Of a stretch of 64,000 nt of DNA, positions 9,392-18,815 are shown in pieces. The notes under the pieces are model-generated. The model made no database searches. It was given only the letters and a program-made list of their open reading frames with translations, and was not told the origin of the DNA. Position 1 is the stretch's first letter, and every line of letters starts with the position of its first letter. The DNA comes from Bacillus zhangzhouensis (GTDB taxonomy: Bacteria; Bacillota; Bacilli; Bacillales; Bacillaceae). A program made the position numbers and the translations under genes. The stretch covers positions 992,001-1,056,000 of the forward strand of contig CP099514.1 in the NCBI GenBank assembly GCA_025809375.1, read 5' to 3'.

Positions 9392-9967
9392 ATGGAAACA
9401 GGACTGATCATAGGGGCAGATGAGTTTTTTGGCCTGACACTTTGTGAATATATGATGAAAGAGGGCATTCAAGTGGATATCACGCGTCCTCATGATCTTA
9501 AAGAAGAACAAAAGATACTGTTAGAAGAGCGGATGATGTGGCTGGGCAGAAATGATCTCGTTCGTGTCATTGACCTTCAAGATAGCAAAGAAACGTATGA
9601 CCTCATTTTTATTCAATCAGATGAACCGCATAACAGGCAGGAAGACATCAAAGCAAAGAATGGCATGTACCGGATTCTTTATGAAAATCCTGAGAACGAA
9701 TCAGCAAAACAGAATATGCCGGCAGTTATTCTTCCACGCATGTTCGGCCCATGGACACTCAATGAAGATAGAATAAAGCGTGCTGATTCATTTTTTGTAG
9801 AAGATGTGGCAAAGGCCTTGTTAAAATGGACATCGGACACACGTCAAATACAAGACACGACATATGAATTGAAGGTAGAAAGCGAAACAGATGACAAACA
9901 AGCAGAAGACATGATTGCGGATTGGAAAAGACAAAACTCAACATTTTTCGACAAAAAGCAAGAATGA
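9392..9967 (+). CDS. yjaV: YjaV, Rossmann-like protein of unknown function
   Basis: Protein of 191 residues whose start METGLIIGADEFFG resembles the dinucleotide-binding N-terminus of NAD-dependent epimerase-like proteins. A later VILPRMFGPW also recalls that fold. The classical GxxGxxG is not complete and no catalytic YxxxK is seen, so enzyme activity is doubtful. The ATG at 9392 is preferred because AAAGGGG is 8 bases upstream. The ATG at 9386 would be too close. It precedes med-comZ as in B. subtilis. Function unknown. Confidence 0.75.
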   Translation: METGLIIGADEFFGLTLCEYMMKEGIQVDITRPHDLKEEQKILLEERMMWLGRNDLVRVIDLQDSKETYDLIFIQSDEPHNRQEDIKAKNGMYRILYENPENESAKQNMPAVILPRMFGPWTLNEDRIKRADSFFVEDVAKALLKWTSDTRQIQDTTYELKVESETDDKQAEDMIADWKRQNSTFFDKKQE

Positions 9968-10057
9968 TCTTCCATCTTACCTTTTTTCAGTATAAAATAA
10001 ACCTATATTTAACATACAGGTTCATACTGCATGTTACAAAAGGGAGTTGAACATGGC

Positions 10058-11020
10058 ATGAAGTACCAGCGGCTTGTCATGATCTTTTCGTTCCTTCTTC
10101 TATTATCTGCCTGCTCGCAGGCGCCTTTAAAAGGACAAATTGAGAAGGTGGGTTTACTCGTCCCCGATACGATTAATGATCAAGTTTGGGGAACGAAAGG
10201 TTATAAAGGCTTATTAAGTATCCAATCAACATTTGGTGTAGATGTTTATTATAAGGAAGGAATGGTCGACAAGGAGAGAATCGTTGATGCCATTGAAGAA
10301 TTCCATAAAAAAGGAGTCAATTTGATTATTGGCCATGGCAATGAATACAGTGAAATTTTTAACTTGATCAGTGAAGATTATCCAAACATACAATTTATTA
10401 CGGTCAATGGAAACAAGCCTCAGGCGGGCAATGTCACAAACGTGACGTTTAAAGGTGAAGCGATGGGCTTTTTCGGAGGCATGACAGCTGCACATATGTC
10501 AAAAACAAAAAAGATTGGTATTCTCGCTTCATATGATTGGCAAAGTGAAGTAGACGGCTTTATCAAAGGGGCAAAATATCAAAATGAACATGTACAAGTG
10601 TTAGCGGAGTTTGTCGAAAACTGGGATGATGCTGACAAAGCGGTGGAGCTCTACCAAAAATTAAAAAAGCAGGGCGTTGATGTTGTGTATCCAGCAGGTG
10701 ATGGTTATAATATCCCTGTCATTGAACAAATCAAATCCGATAATTTATCAGCGATCGGGTATGTCACCGATCAATCCAATCTCGGCAGCCATACGGTTTT
10801 AACGAGCACTGTACAGCATGTTGATAAAGCGTACAGTATCATTGCAAAGAAATTCAATGAAGGCAAGCTAAATGAACAAGGTGAGTACTCCTTTGATTTT
10901 AAAGAAGGAGTGATCGAGATGGGGAAATTTAGCTCCACCATTGACGACGCTTTTGTGAAAGACATTAAAAGTGATATTGCGTCTTACAAAAAAACAGGCA
11001 AACTGCCAAATGAAAAGTGA
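10058..11020 (+). CDS. med: Med, lipoprotein-like positive regulator of comK
   Basis: Protein of 320 residues with a signal-peptide-like N-terminus and a lipobox-like LLSAC. The rest is a BMP/PnrA-type periplasmic-binding-protein fold, with segments GFFGGMTAAHMSK and VYPAGDGYNIPV. In B. subtilis Med supports ComK production and competence. The ATG at 10058 (MKYQRLVMIF) is chosen because it aligns with the signal peptide and has AGGGAG upstream. The ATG at 10031 would add nine residues ahead of it. comZ follows after 13 bases and is probably co-transcribed. Confidence 0.9.
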   Translation: MKYQRLVMIFSFLLLLSACSQAPLKGQIEKVGLLVPDTINDQVWGTKGYKGLLSIQSTFGVDVYYKEGMVDKERIVDAIEEFHKKGVNLIIGHGNEYSEIFNLISEDYPNIQFITVNGNKPQAGNVTNVTFKGEAMGFFGGMTAAHMSKTKKIGILASYDWQSEVDGFIKGAKYQNEHVQVLAEFVENWDDADKAVELYQKLKKQGVDVVYPAGDGYNIPVIEQIKSDNLSAIGYVTDQSNLGSHTVLTSTVQHVDKAYSIIAKKFNEGKLNEQGEYSFDFKEGVIEMGKFSSTIDDAFVKDIKSDIASYKKTGKLPNEK

Positions 11021-11033
11021 GGAGACGACGATC

Positions 11034-11231
11034 ATGCAGCACGAAAAATCGATGGAATTTTTACAAATTGCCATGAAGTATTTTCCGCAGGCAAAGGAAG
11101 AGTTAGATAAAGCAGGGATACAGCTTGAGCCTGAAGCTCTTCAGCCGCTTCTAACATTATTTACATCTGTCATGCAGGAAGCTTACGAGCTTGGAAAAGC
11201 AGATGCAGAATCAGAAAAAGCCACAGTATAG
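11034..11231 (+). CDS. comZ: ComZ, negative regulator of comG expression
   Basis: Small protein of 65 residues (MQHEKSMEFLQIAMKYFPQ...) with mostly helical, amphipathic character. It matches ComZ, which dampens expression of the comG DNA-uptake operon in B. subtilis (family knowledge). GAGGAG overlapping the med stop serves as ribosome binding site for the ATG at 11034. The stop codon lies inside the loop of the terminator hairpin, so the two competence genes end sharply here. Confidence 0.88.
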   Translation: MQHEKSMEFLQIAMKYFPQAKEELDKAGIQLEPEALQPLLTLFTSVMQEAYELGKADAESEKATV

Positions 11232-11243
11232 TGGCTTTTTTTA
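11216..11243 (+). terminator. Terminator behind comZ
   Basis: AAAAAGCCAC / GTGGCTTTTT stem around a short loop containing the comZ stop, with a T-run. It is nearly symmetric, so it can also serve yjzB, which converges from the right. Confidence 0.88.
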
Positions 11244-11474
11244 TGATAATTTTTTCTTGAAGGCACTAATCATAGGCCCAACATCTTTAAACACAGGCTT
11301 CAGCTCATCGATTGAGTTCATAATCTTCCCAATTTGATTCATGACATGCATGTAGTCAATTGAATCATCACTTGAAGATGTCTCTGCGCGTTCATCCTTT
11401 GCCTCTGCCTTGTTTTTCTCCTTTTCAAGCGGCTGTCCAAACATCATTGCTGAGAAAATATCTTTTTGCGCCAT
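11241..11474 (-). CDS. yjzB: YjzB family small protein
   Basis: Hydrophilic protein of 77 residues (MAQKDIFSAMMFGQ...) with a strongly charged middle (EKEKNKAEAKDERAE) and an amphipathic C-terminal part. No domain is recognised. AAAGGAAC precedes the ATG on the minus strand. Its place between comZ and fabHA, in reverse orientation, matches yjzB of B. subtilis. Function unknown. Confidence 0.78.
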   Translation of the reverse strand: MAQKDIFSAMMFGQPLEKEKNKAEAKDERAETSSSDDSIDYMHVMNQIGKIMNSIDELKPVFKDVGPMISAFKKKLS

Positions 11475-11550
11475 ATCACATGTTCCTTTCTACTATTGGT
11501 ATATATCATTAATCTATGAAAAAAGGGAGAGGAAAGGTTAGACGTTTGTA

Positions 11551-11598
11551 TTGCCAAGAAGAAAAAAATAAGGTAAAATTAGTACCAGATACTAATAT
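11551..11598 (+). promoter_or_regulatory. fabHA-fabF promoter with FapR operator
   Basis: TTGCCA (11551), a 17-base spacer and TAAAAT (11574) form a sigma-A promoter. The palindrome ATTAGTACCAGATACTAAT (11578-11596) overlaps the -10 region and start site. It fits the known FapR operator with TTAGTAC and GTACTAA half-sites. Repression relieved by malonyl-CoA is established for this regulator in B. subtilis. Confidence 0.92.
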
Positions 11599-11645
11599 AA
11601 GATCACAATATTACATGCTCGTATGAGTAAAAGGAGTCTTATTCA

Positions 11646-12584
11646 ATGAATGCTGGAATTATTGGCCTTGGCCGCTATATACCTGAAAAAGTATTAACAA
11701 ATAAAGATTTAGAAAAAATGGTTGAAACTTCTGACGAGTGGATTCGTACTAGAACAGGAATAGAAGAAAGAAGAATTGCATCTGATGATGTCAATACATC
11801 TCATATGGCGCTTGCTGCTGCAAAAAAAGCATTAGCTGACGCAGATGTGGCTGCAGAAGATATCGATATGATTCTTGTGGCGACAGTGACGCCAGATCAA
11901 GCATTTCCGACAGTCGCTTGTATGATTCAAGAGCAGCTCGGTGCACATAAAGCATGTGCAATGGATATTAGCGCTGCGTGTGCTGGCTTTATGTATGGGC
12001 TTGTGACTGGAAAACAATTTATCGAATCAGGAACTTACAAACACGTGCTTGTCGTCGGTGTTGAAAAACTTTCTCGCATTACCGATTGGGATGACCGCAA
12101 TACAGCTGTTTTGTTTGGAGATGGCGCTGGAGCTGCTGTGCTGGGAGAAGTCAGTGAAGGCAAAGGGATTCTATCATTTGAACTCGGAGCCGATGGAAGC
12201 GGCGGGAAGCACTTGTACTTAGATGAAAAAGAGCATACAATCATGAATGGACGAGAAGTATTTAAATTTGCTGTTAGACAAATGGGCGAGTCAAGTGTAA
12301 ACGTCATTGAAAAAGCTGGACTATCAAAAGAAGACGTTGACTTCTTGATCCCGCATCAAGCAAATATTCGCATTATGGAAGCAGCACGCGAACGCTTAGA
12401 GCTGCCAGTTGAAAAAATGTCGAAGACTGTCCATAAATATGGAAACACATCAGCAGCATCCATTCCAATTTCACTATGTGAAGAAATCGAAGCCGGAAAA
12501 ATTCATGACGGCGATGTGATTGTAATGGTTGGTTTTGGTGGCGGATTAACTTGGGGCGCAATCGCTATGCGATGGGGCCGATAA
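11646..12584 (+). CDS. fabHA: Beta-ketoacyl-ACP synthase III
   Basis: Initiates fatty-acid synthesis by condensing a short acyl-CoA with malonyl-ACP. The protein (312 aa) has the catalytic cysteine in SAACAGF (Cys112), a C-terminal-half IPHQANIRI histidine and a GNTSAAS asparagine, giving the Cys-His-Asn triad of the family. AAAGGAG precedes the ATG. FapR control is visible in the promoter. fabF follows after about 20 bases, so both condensing enzymes are made together. Bacillus FabH prefers branched starter units, which is family knowledge. Confidence 0.96.
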   Translation: MNAGIIGLGRYIPEKVLTNKDLEKMVETSDEWIRTRTGIEERRIASDDVNTSHMALAAAKKALADADVAAEDIDMILVATVTPDQAFPTVACMIQEQLGAHKACAMDISAACAGFMYGLVTGKQFIESGTYKHVLVVGVEKLSRITDWDDRNTAVLFGDGAGAAVLGEVSEGKGILSFELGADGSGGKHLYLDEKEHTIMNGREVFKFAVRQMGESSVNVIEKAGLSKEDVDFLIPHQANIRIMEAARERLELPVEKMSKTVHKYGNTSAASIPISLCEEIEAGKIHDGDVIVMVGFGGGLTWGAIAMRWGR

Positions 12585-12605
12585 AAGAGTGAGGTGCACA
12601 AATTA

Positions 12606-13847
12606 ATGGATAAAAAACGAGTAGTTGTCACAGGATTAGGTGCTTTGACACCTCTTGGCAACGATGTAGAGTCAACATGGAAAAACGCAGTAGCAGGTGT
12701 ATCAGGGGTTGGACCAATTACACGTGTTGATTCAAGTGAATATACCGCAAAAGTAGCTGCAGAACTAAAAGATTTTAACATTGAAGATTACATGGAGAAA
12801 AAAGAAGCGCGAAAAATGGCACGCTTCACTCAATATGCAGTCGTTGCAGCTCAAAAGGCGCTGGAAGATTCACGTCTTGAAATTACAGATGAAATCGCAC
12901 CGCGTGTTGGTGTATGGGTTGGGTCTGGTATTGGCGGACTTGAAACATTTGAAGAGCAGTTCGAAGTGTATTTAAATAAAGGGGCAAGACGCGTCAGTCC
13001 ATTCTTCGTCCCAATGATGATTCCAGATATGGCGACAGGCCAAATTTCTATTGCACTTGGCGCAAAAGGAGTTAACTCTTGTACAGTGACAGCATGTGCA
13101 ACAGGGACAAACTCAATTGGTGATGCATTTAAAGTTATTCAGCGTGGAGATGCAGATGCGATGATCACAGGCGGAACAGAAGCACCGTTAACAAAAATGT
13201 CGTTTGCAGGGTTCTGTGCAAACAAAGCCCTTTCGACAAATCCGGATCCAAAGACAGCAAGCCGTCCATTCGACAAAAACCGTGACGGATTTGTCATGGG
13301 TGAGGGTGCAGGGGTGATTGTTCTTGAAGAACTTGAGCATGCGTTAAAACGTGGTGCGACCATTTATGCAGAAATCGTTGGGTATGGTTCAACTGGAGAT
13401 GCCTACCATATTACAGCACCAGCTCCAAATGGAGAAGGCGGCGTCCGTGCAATGAAAGAAGCAATCCGAGATGCAGGTTTGTCTGTGGAAGACATAGATT
13501 ATATCAATGCCCACGGTACAAGCACACCTTACAATGATAAATTTGAAACAATGGCGATTAAAGAAGTGTTCGGAGAGCATGCGAACCAGTTGGCAATCAG
13601 TTCGACAAAATCAATGACAGGTCACTTACTTGGCGCAGCAGGCGGAGTAGAAGCCATTTTCTCTGTTCTTGCGATTAAAGACAGTGTCATTCCTCCCACC
13701 ATTAATCTTGAAACACCGGATGAAGAATGTGATCTTGATTATGTAGCAAATGAAGCACGTTCAAAAGAAGTACAAGTTGCTTTAAGTAACTCACTTGGTT
13801 TTGGCGGGCATAATGCGACAATTATTTTCAAAAAATACGAAGCGTAA
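12606..13847 (+). CDS. fabF: Beta-ketoacyl-ACP synthase II
   Basis: Elongating condensing enzyme of type-II fatty-acid synthesis (413 aa). The active-site cysteine is in [11 protein letters not shown] (Cys164), with the two histidines in NAHGTST and [10 protein letters not shown], and the GFGGHNA stretch near the C-terminus. The ATG at 12606 has GTGAGGTG about nine bases upstream and gives the exact length I recall for B. subtilis FabF. The GTG at 12594 would add only four residues. It is co-transcribed with fabHA and ends in a strong terminator. Confidence 0.96.
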   Translation: MDKKRVVVTGLGALTPLGNDVESTWKNAVAGVSGVGPITRVDSSEYTAKVAAELKDFNIEDYMEKKEARKMARFTQYAVVAAQKALEDSRLEITDEIAPRVGVWVGSGIGGLETFEEQFEVYLNKGARRVSPFFVPMMIPDMATGQISIALGAKGVNSCTVTACATGTNSIGDAFKVIQRGDADAMITGGTEAPLTKMSFAGFCANKALSTNPDPKTASRPFDKNRDGFVMGEGAGVIVLEELEHALKRGATIYAEIVGYGSTGDAYHITAPAPNGEGGVRAMKEAIRDAGLSVEDIDYINAHGTSTPYNDKFETMAIKEVFGEHANQLAISSTKSMTGHLLGAAGGVEAIFSVLAIKDSVIPPTINLETPDEECDLDYVANEARSKEVQVALSNSLGFGGHNATIIFKKYEA

Positions 13848-13858
13848 TACTTCCTGAG

Positions 13859-13895
13859 AAAGCGGCGGTCGATAAACAGATCGCCGCTTTTTTGC
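13859..13895 (+). terminator. Terminator of fabHA-fabF
   Basis: AAGCGGCG...CGCCGCTT stem followed by TTTTTT. Confidence 0.92.
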
Positions 13896-13924
13896 ATAGG
13901 ATGATAATGGAGGTGTTCAGCGGT

Positions 13925-14728
13925 ATGGGTCTGATCAATACACAATATCTCATTCATCAATCATCATCATTTCAGGAACTTGCGGCGCGCTTTGTTCCTT
14001 ATTTTAAAGGGGCAGAGGAAAAAGAATGGTCGTCTATCCTCGCTCACCTGCAGCATCACGGGATGGTTCGGTCTTGGAGCTCGTGCAAAAACATGATCGA
14101 CAAGCTCAAGGAAAAAGGGTACTTCAAGCTTGTCATGAAAGAATATCAAACGCTTCAAAAGCAGTGGAAAGGCCCTGACATTCCTGTGTTTATTTTACCT
14201 GTCAATGAGAGCAGCAGAGAAATCAGAGAGCAATTTTATTATCAATCGGGCATGGCATTCGATGACAAGGTCTTTCTTTTTTTGTCTCCAAATACCCCGA
14301 AGGAGCGAATCGGTACATTGCTGACTCATGAATATCACCATGTATGCAGGCTGCATTTTCTCTCAAAAGAAGAAAAAGACTTTACATTCCTCGATACAAT
14401 CATGATGGAGGGGCTGGCTGAATATGCTGTGTATCATAGATATGGAGAAAGCTATACAGCTAAATGGACCACTTTCTATAACGAAGCTCAGCTTCAGCGC
14501 ATGTATAAGAAATGGGTATCCAGTCATCTTGATCAAAAAGTCCAGGACGACGAAAGACTGATACAGAATCTTCTTTATGGAAAAGGGAACTACCCTAAAA
14601 TGCTTGGTTACGCCACTGGGTTTTATATCGTGAAAAAGTATTTCAATGAACACCGAATCAGCGAGGAGTCTATGATTGCAGAGCCTGCAGAAACCTTTTT
14701 AAAAGTGATAGATTCACAAAGTGAATAA
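13925..14728 (+). CDS. yjaZ: YjaZ, predicted zinc metallopeptidase (DUF2268)
   Basis: Protein of 267 residues with the zinc-metallopeptidase signature HEYHH (an HExxH form) in LLTHEYHHVCRLHF near residue 140. A downstream MEGLAEY could supply the third ligand. No signal peptide is visible, so it is probably cytoplasmic. The ATG at 13925 has GGAGGTG nine bases upstream and is preferred over earlier in-frame ATGs. Position between fabF and the app operon matches YjaZ of B. subtilis. Substrate unknown. Confidence 0.84.
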   Translation: MGLINTQYLIHQSSSFQELAARFVPYFKGAEEKEWSSILAHLQHHGMVRSWSSCKNMIDKLKEKGYFKLVMKEYQTLQKQWKGPDIPVFILPVNESSREIREQFYYQSGMAFDDKVFLFLSPNTPKERIGTLLTHEYHHVCRLHFLSKEEKDFTFLDTIMMEGLAEYAVYHRYGESYTAKWTTFYNEAQLQRMYKKWVSSHLDQKVQDDERLIQNLLYGKGNYPKMLGYATGFYIVKKYFNEHRISEESMIAEPAETFLKVIDSQSE

Positions 14729-14772
14729 TTCATATAAAAAGTGACATATATAACAAATTTACTAAATAATTC

Positions 14773-14801
14773 TTGATTTCCCCATAACGATGTAATAATA
14801 T
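14773..14801 (+). promoter_or_regulatory. Probable sigma-A promoter of the app operon
   Basis: TTGATT, a 17-base spacer and TAATAT lie about 80 bases before appD. The surroundings are very AT-rich. Confidence 0.6.
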
Positions 14802-14879
14802 ACAAATAATTCTTTTTATTTCAAAAAGACGGAATATTCAGTTCGATTTCTATTGATCTATGGAGAAAGGGGCGAATGA

Positions 14880-15860
14880 ATGAGCACACTGCTTGAAGTG
14901 CAAAACTTAAAAACATATTTTTTTCGAAAAAAGGAACCGATACCTGCTGTTGATGGCGTTGATTTCAGCATCAACAGAGGAGAAACTGTTGCATTAGTTG
15001 GTGAGTCTGGGTCTGGCAAAAGCATTACGTCCTTATCCATTATGGGTCTGATTCATGGAACTGGTGGGAAAATTATGGACGGTTCTATCAAGCTTGATGG
15101 AAAGGACCTTGTGACATATAGTGAAAAGGCATTATGCAGCATCCGCGGTAATGATGTATCTATGATTTTTCAGGAACCCATGACCTCACTTAATCCCGTC
15201 TTAACCATCGGAGAACAAATAACAGAAATCCTCATCTATCACAAAAAACTTTCAAAAAAAGAAGCTCTCAAAAAAGCAGTTCATCTGCTGAAGCTTGTTG
15301 GTTTTTCCCGCCCAGAGCAAATCATCAAAGATTATCCGCACCGTTTATCAGGCGGCATGCGGCAAAGAGTGATGATTGCCATTGCGCTAAGCTGCGATCC
15401 TAAGCTTCTCATTGCAGATGAACCGACAACTGCCCTGGATGTGACCATTCAAGCACAGGTACTCACATTAATGAAAGATTTATGCTCTACCTTTGGTACA
15501 TCTATTCTTCTTATCACACATGATTTAGGTGTCGTGTCTGAAGTAGCAGATCGAGTGATTGTTATGTACTGCGGACAGGTTGTTGAAAATGGGACCGTCG
15601 AAGAGTTGTTTGAACAGCCCCTGCATCCTTACACAGAAGGGCTGCTTGAATCGATTCCTGTCATTGATGGAGATATACAGTCATTAACAGCGATCAAAGG
15701 GAATGTTCCTGCGCCAGATCAGCTTCCAGCCGGCTGCCGCTTTGCTCCTAGATGTCCGAAAGTGAAGAAACGCTGCCTAGGAGAACTGCCTAAGCTGAGA
15801 ACATTTGAAGATGGCAGGAGCGTCAGATGTTTCTTATATGAGGAGGCAGACCAAACATGA
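14880..15860 (+). CDS. appD: Oligopeptide ABC transporter, ATPase AppD
   Basis: One of two ATPases of the App oligopeptide permease (326 aa). Walker A is GESGSGKS near residue 41, the signature is LSGGMRQRV, and Walker B reads [12 protein letters not shown]. The C-terminal extension has the Cys-rich [14 protein letters not shown] typical of Opp/Dpp ATPases, which may hold an iron-sulphur cluster in some members. GAGAAAGGGG precedes the ATG. The appF start overlaps its stop by 4 bases. In B. subtilis the App system imports peptides and can replace Opp for sporulation and competence peptides. Confidence 0.94.
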   Translation: MSTLLEVQNLKTYFFRKKEPIPAVDGVDFSINRGETVALVGESGSGKSITSLSIMGLIHGTGGKIMDGSIKLDGKDLVTYSEKALCSIRGNDVSMIFQEPMTSLNPVLTIGEQITEILIYHKKLSKKEALKKAVHLLKLVGFSRPEQIIKDYPHRLSGGMRQRVMIAIALSCDPKLLIADEPTTALDVTIQAQVLTLMKDLCSTFGTSILLITHDLGVVSEVADRVIVMYCGQVVENGTVEELFEQPLHPYTEGLLESIPVIDGDIQSLTAIKGNVPAPDQLPAGCRFAPRCPKVKKRCLGELPKLRTFEDGRSVRCFLYEEADQT

Positions 15861-16879
15861 CCCTTGCTCAAAATCAGTCACAAATAACAGATTTTACAGA
15901 GAAAGAACCGATCTTTGAGCTGAAACAGATTCGAAAACATTTTCCGATTAAAGCGGGCGTCTTTCAGAAGAAAGTCGGTGCAGTGAAAGCTGTTGATGGC
16001 ATAGACTTGAAGCTGTATAAAGGTGAAACGTTAGGCATTGTCGGGGAATCAGGATGCGGTAAATCCACATTAGGCCGGACAATGATCCGCCTATATGAAC
16101 CAACTGACGGTCAAATCTTTTTTAAAGGGCAAGACATCACGCGCGTATCAGAATCAAAGCTAAGACAATCTACACGAAAAAACATCCAAATGGTTTTTCA
16201 AGATCCCTTTGCATCACTCAACCCTAGAAAAACACTTCGAAGCATCATCAAAGAACCCTACAAAACACATCACTTATATTCCTTAAAAGAAAGAAATGAA
16301 AAAGTAGAACAGCTTTTATCAAAGGTAGGTCTTCATCCAAGCTTTGCGAACCGCTATCCCCATGAATTTTCAGGCGGACAGAGACAGCGAATCGGCATCG
16401 CTCGTGCGCTTGCCATGAATCCCGACATGATCATCGCAGATGAGCCTGTATCAGCACTTGATGTATCCATTCAGGCGCAGGTCATTAATCTGATGAAGGA
16501 GCTTCAGGAGGAATTTAATCTTACCTATCTATTTATCTCTCACGATTTAAGTGTGATCAGGCATATTAGCGATAGAGTCGGCGTCATGTATCTTGGCAAA
16601 ATGATGGAGCTTGCCGATAAGCATAGTCTGTACGATGAACCGCTCCATCCGTATACACAGGCTCTGCTTTCTTCCGTTCCTGTCACCCGTAAAAAAGGGC
16701 AGGCGAAAAGAGAACGTATTATGCTACAAGGCGATCTGCCGAGTCCTGCAAATCCGCCAAAAGGCTGCGTATTTCACACAAGATGCCCATATGCGAAAGG
16801 AATCTGTAAAGAAAAAGTACCAGCATTTCAAGAATTAAAAACAAACCACTTTGTTGCCTGTCACCTCTACAACGCTTGA
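15857..16879 (+). CDS. appF: Oligopeptide ABC transporter, ATPase AppF
   Basis: Second ATPase of the App permease (340 aa). Walker A is GESGCGKS near residue 62, the signature [10 protein letters not shown], Walker [13 protein letters not shown], and the C-terminal Opp-type tail contains [14 protein letters not shown]. The N-terminal 20 residues before the ABC fold are hydrophilic and look like a short extension. It is translationally coupled to appD by ATGA. Heterodimer formation with AppD is inferred from the family. Confidence 0.94.
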   Translation: MTLAQNQSQITDFTEKEPIFELKQIRKHFPIKAGVFQKKVGAVKAVDGIDLKLYKGETLGIVGESGCGKSTLGRTMIRLYEPTDGQIFFKGQDITRVSESKLRQSTRKNIQMVFQDPFASLNPRKTLRSIIKEPYKTHHLYSLKERNEKVEQLLSKVGLHPSFANRYPHEFSGGQRQRIGIARALAMNPDMIIADEPVSALDVSIQAQVINLMKELQEEFNLTYLFISHDLSVIRHISDRVGVMYLGKMMELADKHSLYDEPLHPYTQALLSSVPVTRKKGQAKRERIMLQGDLPSPANPPKGCVFHTRCPYAKGICKEKVPAFQELKTNHFVACHLYNA

Positions 16880-16962
16880 TCAAGCTTGTATGATCTCACC
16901 TTTGAGAGGGGGGATGAAACAGGATTCTGTCAGATTTTGAAAAAAGATAGGGGGAATTGTCT

Positions 16963-18597
16963 ATGAAAGTTAGAAATAGAAAGTCCATTTTGATCAGTCT
17001 ATTACTAATTTTTACATTAATCCTTGCTGCTTGTTCTGGTACAAATAAAACGTCAGGAGACAGTGAAAAGAATTCCACAGGTAAACCTGTACAAGGGGGC
17101 GATCTTGTCATCGGTTCAATTGCAGAGCCAACATTATTTAACTCGCTGTATTCTACAGATGTGGCAAGCTCTGATATTGAGGAAAGAATCTACAGCTTCT
17201 TACTTCAAACAGACGGAAAGCTCAACCCTCAGCTATCGCTGGCAGAGGATATTAAAGAATCTGATGACGGCAAGCAGTTTGATGTCACCATTAAAAAAGG
17301 TGTGAAGTTTCATGATGGTGAAGAACTGACGGCTGATGATGTTGTGTTTACATACAGCATTCCAATCAATAAGGACTACAATGGGGAGCGCGGATCAGGC
17401 TTTGAAGTATTAGAGTCTGTTAAAAAGACAGGGGACTACTCGATCGAATTCAAGCTCAATAAAAAAGATCCCTATTTTTATAATGTCACACTAGGAAGCT
17501 ACGGTATTTTACCTAAGCATATTTTAGGTGATGTGCCTATAAAAGATCTCGGTGAAAATGAATTTAACCGAAAAAAACCAATCGGTTCAGGTCCATTTAA
17601 ATTTGCAGAATGGAAAGAAGGAGACTACGTCAAACTAGAAGCCTTTGACGATTATTGGGATGGACGTCCAAACCTTGATACCGTCACGATTAAAACGATC
17701 CCTGATGTAAATGCAGCTATTGCTCAGTTATCAGCAGGGGATATTGATTTCTTTGCTGTACCGGGAACGGAGCTGCAAACTGCTGAAAAAATCAGCAACA
17801 TTAAAATTGAATCTGACCTAGGTTTGAATTATTCATACATTGGCTGGAATCAGAAAAATGATCTTTTTAAAAGCAAAAAGGTCCGCCAAGCGCTTACACA
17901 TGCCATTGACCGTCAAACAATTGTTGATCAAGTGTTAGTTGGAGACGGCAAAGTAGCCAACATCCCAGAAAGCCCGCTGTCTTGGAATTACCCGAAGAAT
18001 GAAAAATTCCCAGTGTTTGAATTTGATCAAGAAAAAGCGAAAAAGATGCTGAAAGAAGAGGGATGGAAGGATACAGATGGAGATGGCTATCTTGATAAGG
18101 ATGGTAAGAAATTCTCCTTTGTATTAAAGACCAACCAAGGAAATAAAGTTCGTGAAGATATCGCTGTCGTTGTCCAGCAGCAGCTTAAGGAAATTGGTGT
18201 AGAAGCGAAGCCGCAAATTGTGGAATTCAGTGCACTCATTGAGCAGACGACAGCACCTAAATGGGATTATGATGCACTGCTGCTCGGCTGGAGCCTCGCT
18301 ACATTCCCAGATCAATACAGCATCTTCCATTCAAGCCAGTCAGAAAAAGGCTTAAATAACATCTGGTATAAAAATAAAGAGGTCGATAAGCTGTTAGTTG
18401 ATGCAAAAAAATTAAGTGATCGAAAAGAATATTCAAAGGCGTACGAAAAAATTTATAAACTGATCGCAGAAGATCAGCCGTATACGTTCCTTTACTATGC
18501 CAACTCACATCGCGCTATGCCATCTAATTTACAAGGCTACTCTTACCACCCGAAAGATGAGTATTACAAAATTGAAAAATGGTGGCTTGAACAGTAG
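16963..18597 (+). CDS. appA: Oligopeptide-binding lipoprotein AppA
   Basis: Solute-binding protein (544 aa) anchored to the outer face of the membrane. The signal peptide is MKVRNRKS followed by a hydrophobic stretch, and the lipobox LAAC gives lipidated Cys24. The family-5 binding fold follows. AGGGGGAA lies 6 bases before the ATG at 16963. The frame is complete. In laboratory B. subtilis 168 this gene is known to carry a frameshift, so the App system here is likely functional. A hairpin directly after the stop probably limits read-through into appB. Confidence 0.94.
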   Translation: MKVRNRKSILISLLLIFTLILAACSGTNKTSGDSEKNSTGKPVQGGDLVIGSIAEPTLFNSLYSTDVASSDIEERIYSFLLQTDGKLNPQLSLAEDIKESDDGKQFDVTIKKGVKFHDGEELTADDVVFTYSIPINKDYNGERGSGFEVLESVKKTGDYSIEFKLNKKDPYFYNVTLGSYGILPKHILGDVPIKDLGENEFNRKKPIGSGPFKFAEWKEGDYVKLEAFDDYWDGRPNLDTVTIKTIPDVNAAIAQLSAGDIDFFAVPGTELQTAEKISNIKIESDLGLNYSYIGWNQKNDLFKSKKVRQALTHAIDRQTIVDQVLVGDGKVANIPESPLSWNYPKNEKFPVFEFDQEKAKKMLKEEGWKDTDGDGYLDKDGKKFSFVLKTNQGNKVREDIAVVVQQQLKEIGVEAKPQIVEFSALIEQTTAPKWDYDALLLGWSLATFPDQYSIFHSSQSEKGLNNIWYKNKEVDKLLVDAKKLSDRKEYSKAYEKIYKLIAEDQPYTFLYYANSHRAMPSNLQGYSYHPKDEYYKIEKWWLEQ

Positions 18598-18607
18598 ACT
18601 TTTGAAG

Positions 18608-18627
18608 AAGGGGAGGATTCTCCCCTT
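18608..18627 (+). terminator. Intercistronic hairpin behind appA
   Basis: AAGGGGA / TCCCCTT stem with a 6-base loop directly after the appA stop. No T-run follows, so it more likely stabilises appA mRNA or attenuates transcription than fully terminates it. Binding-protein genes in ABC operons often have this. Confidence 0.55.
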
Positions 18628-18640
18628 TCACCGTGAGAAC

Positions 18641-18720
18641 AATCCCTTGGATTCGGTGTCAGTTCTCTGCGTGGGTGCTAAAATCGCTCCGCTCCGCATC
18701 AGCAAGAGAATTCAAGGGTT
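18641..18720 (+). repeat. Imperfect long inverted repeat between appA and appB
   Basis: Arms AATCCCTTGGATTC (18641-18654) and GAATTCAAGGGTT (18708-18720) pair over about 13 positions with one bulge. They enclose about 53 bases that are GC-richer than the surroundings. No good reading frame exists here. It is probably an RNA structure within the 218-base appA-appB gap, with unknown role. Confidence 0.5.
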
Positions 18721-18815
18721 TTCATATCACACTGAAAAGAAGACTAAGGGCTGAAATAACATCATTTTGGCCTTTTTTCACAGAATGGCGATCCGATGAA
18801 AAAGGAGTTTTGCAT

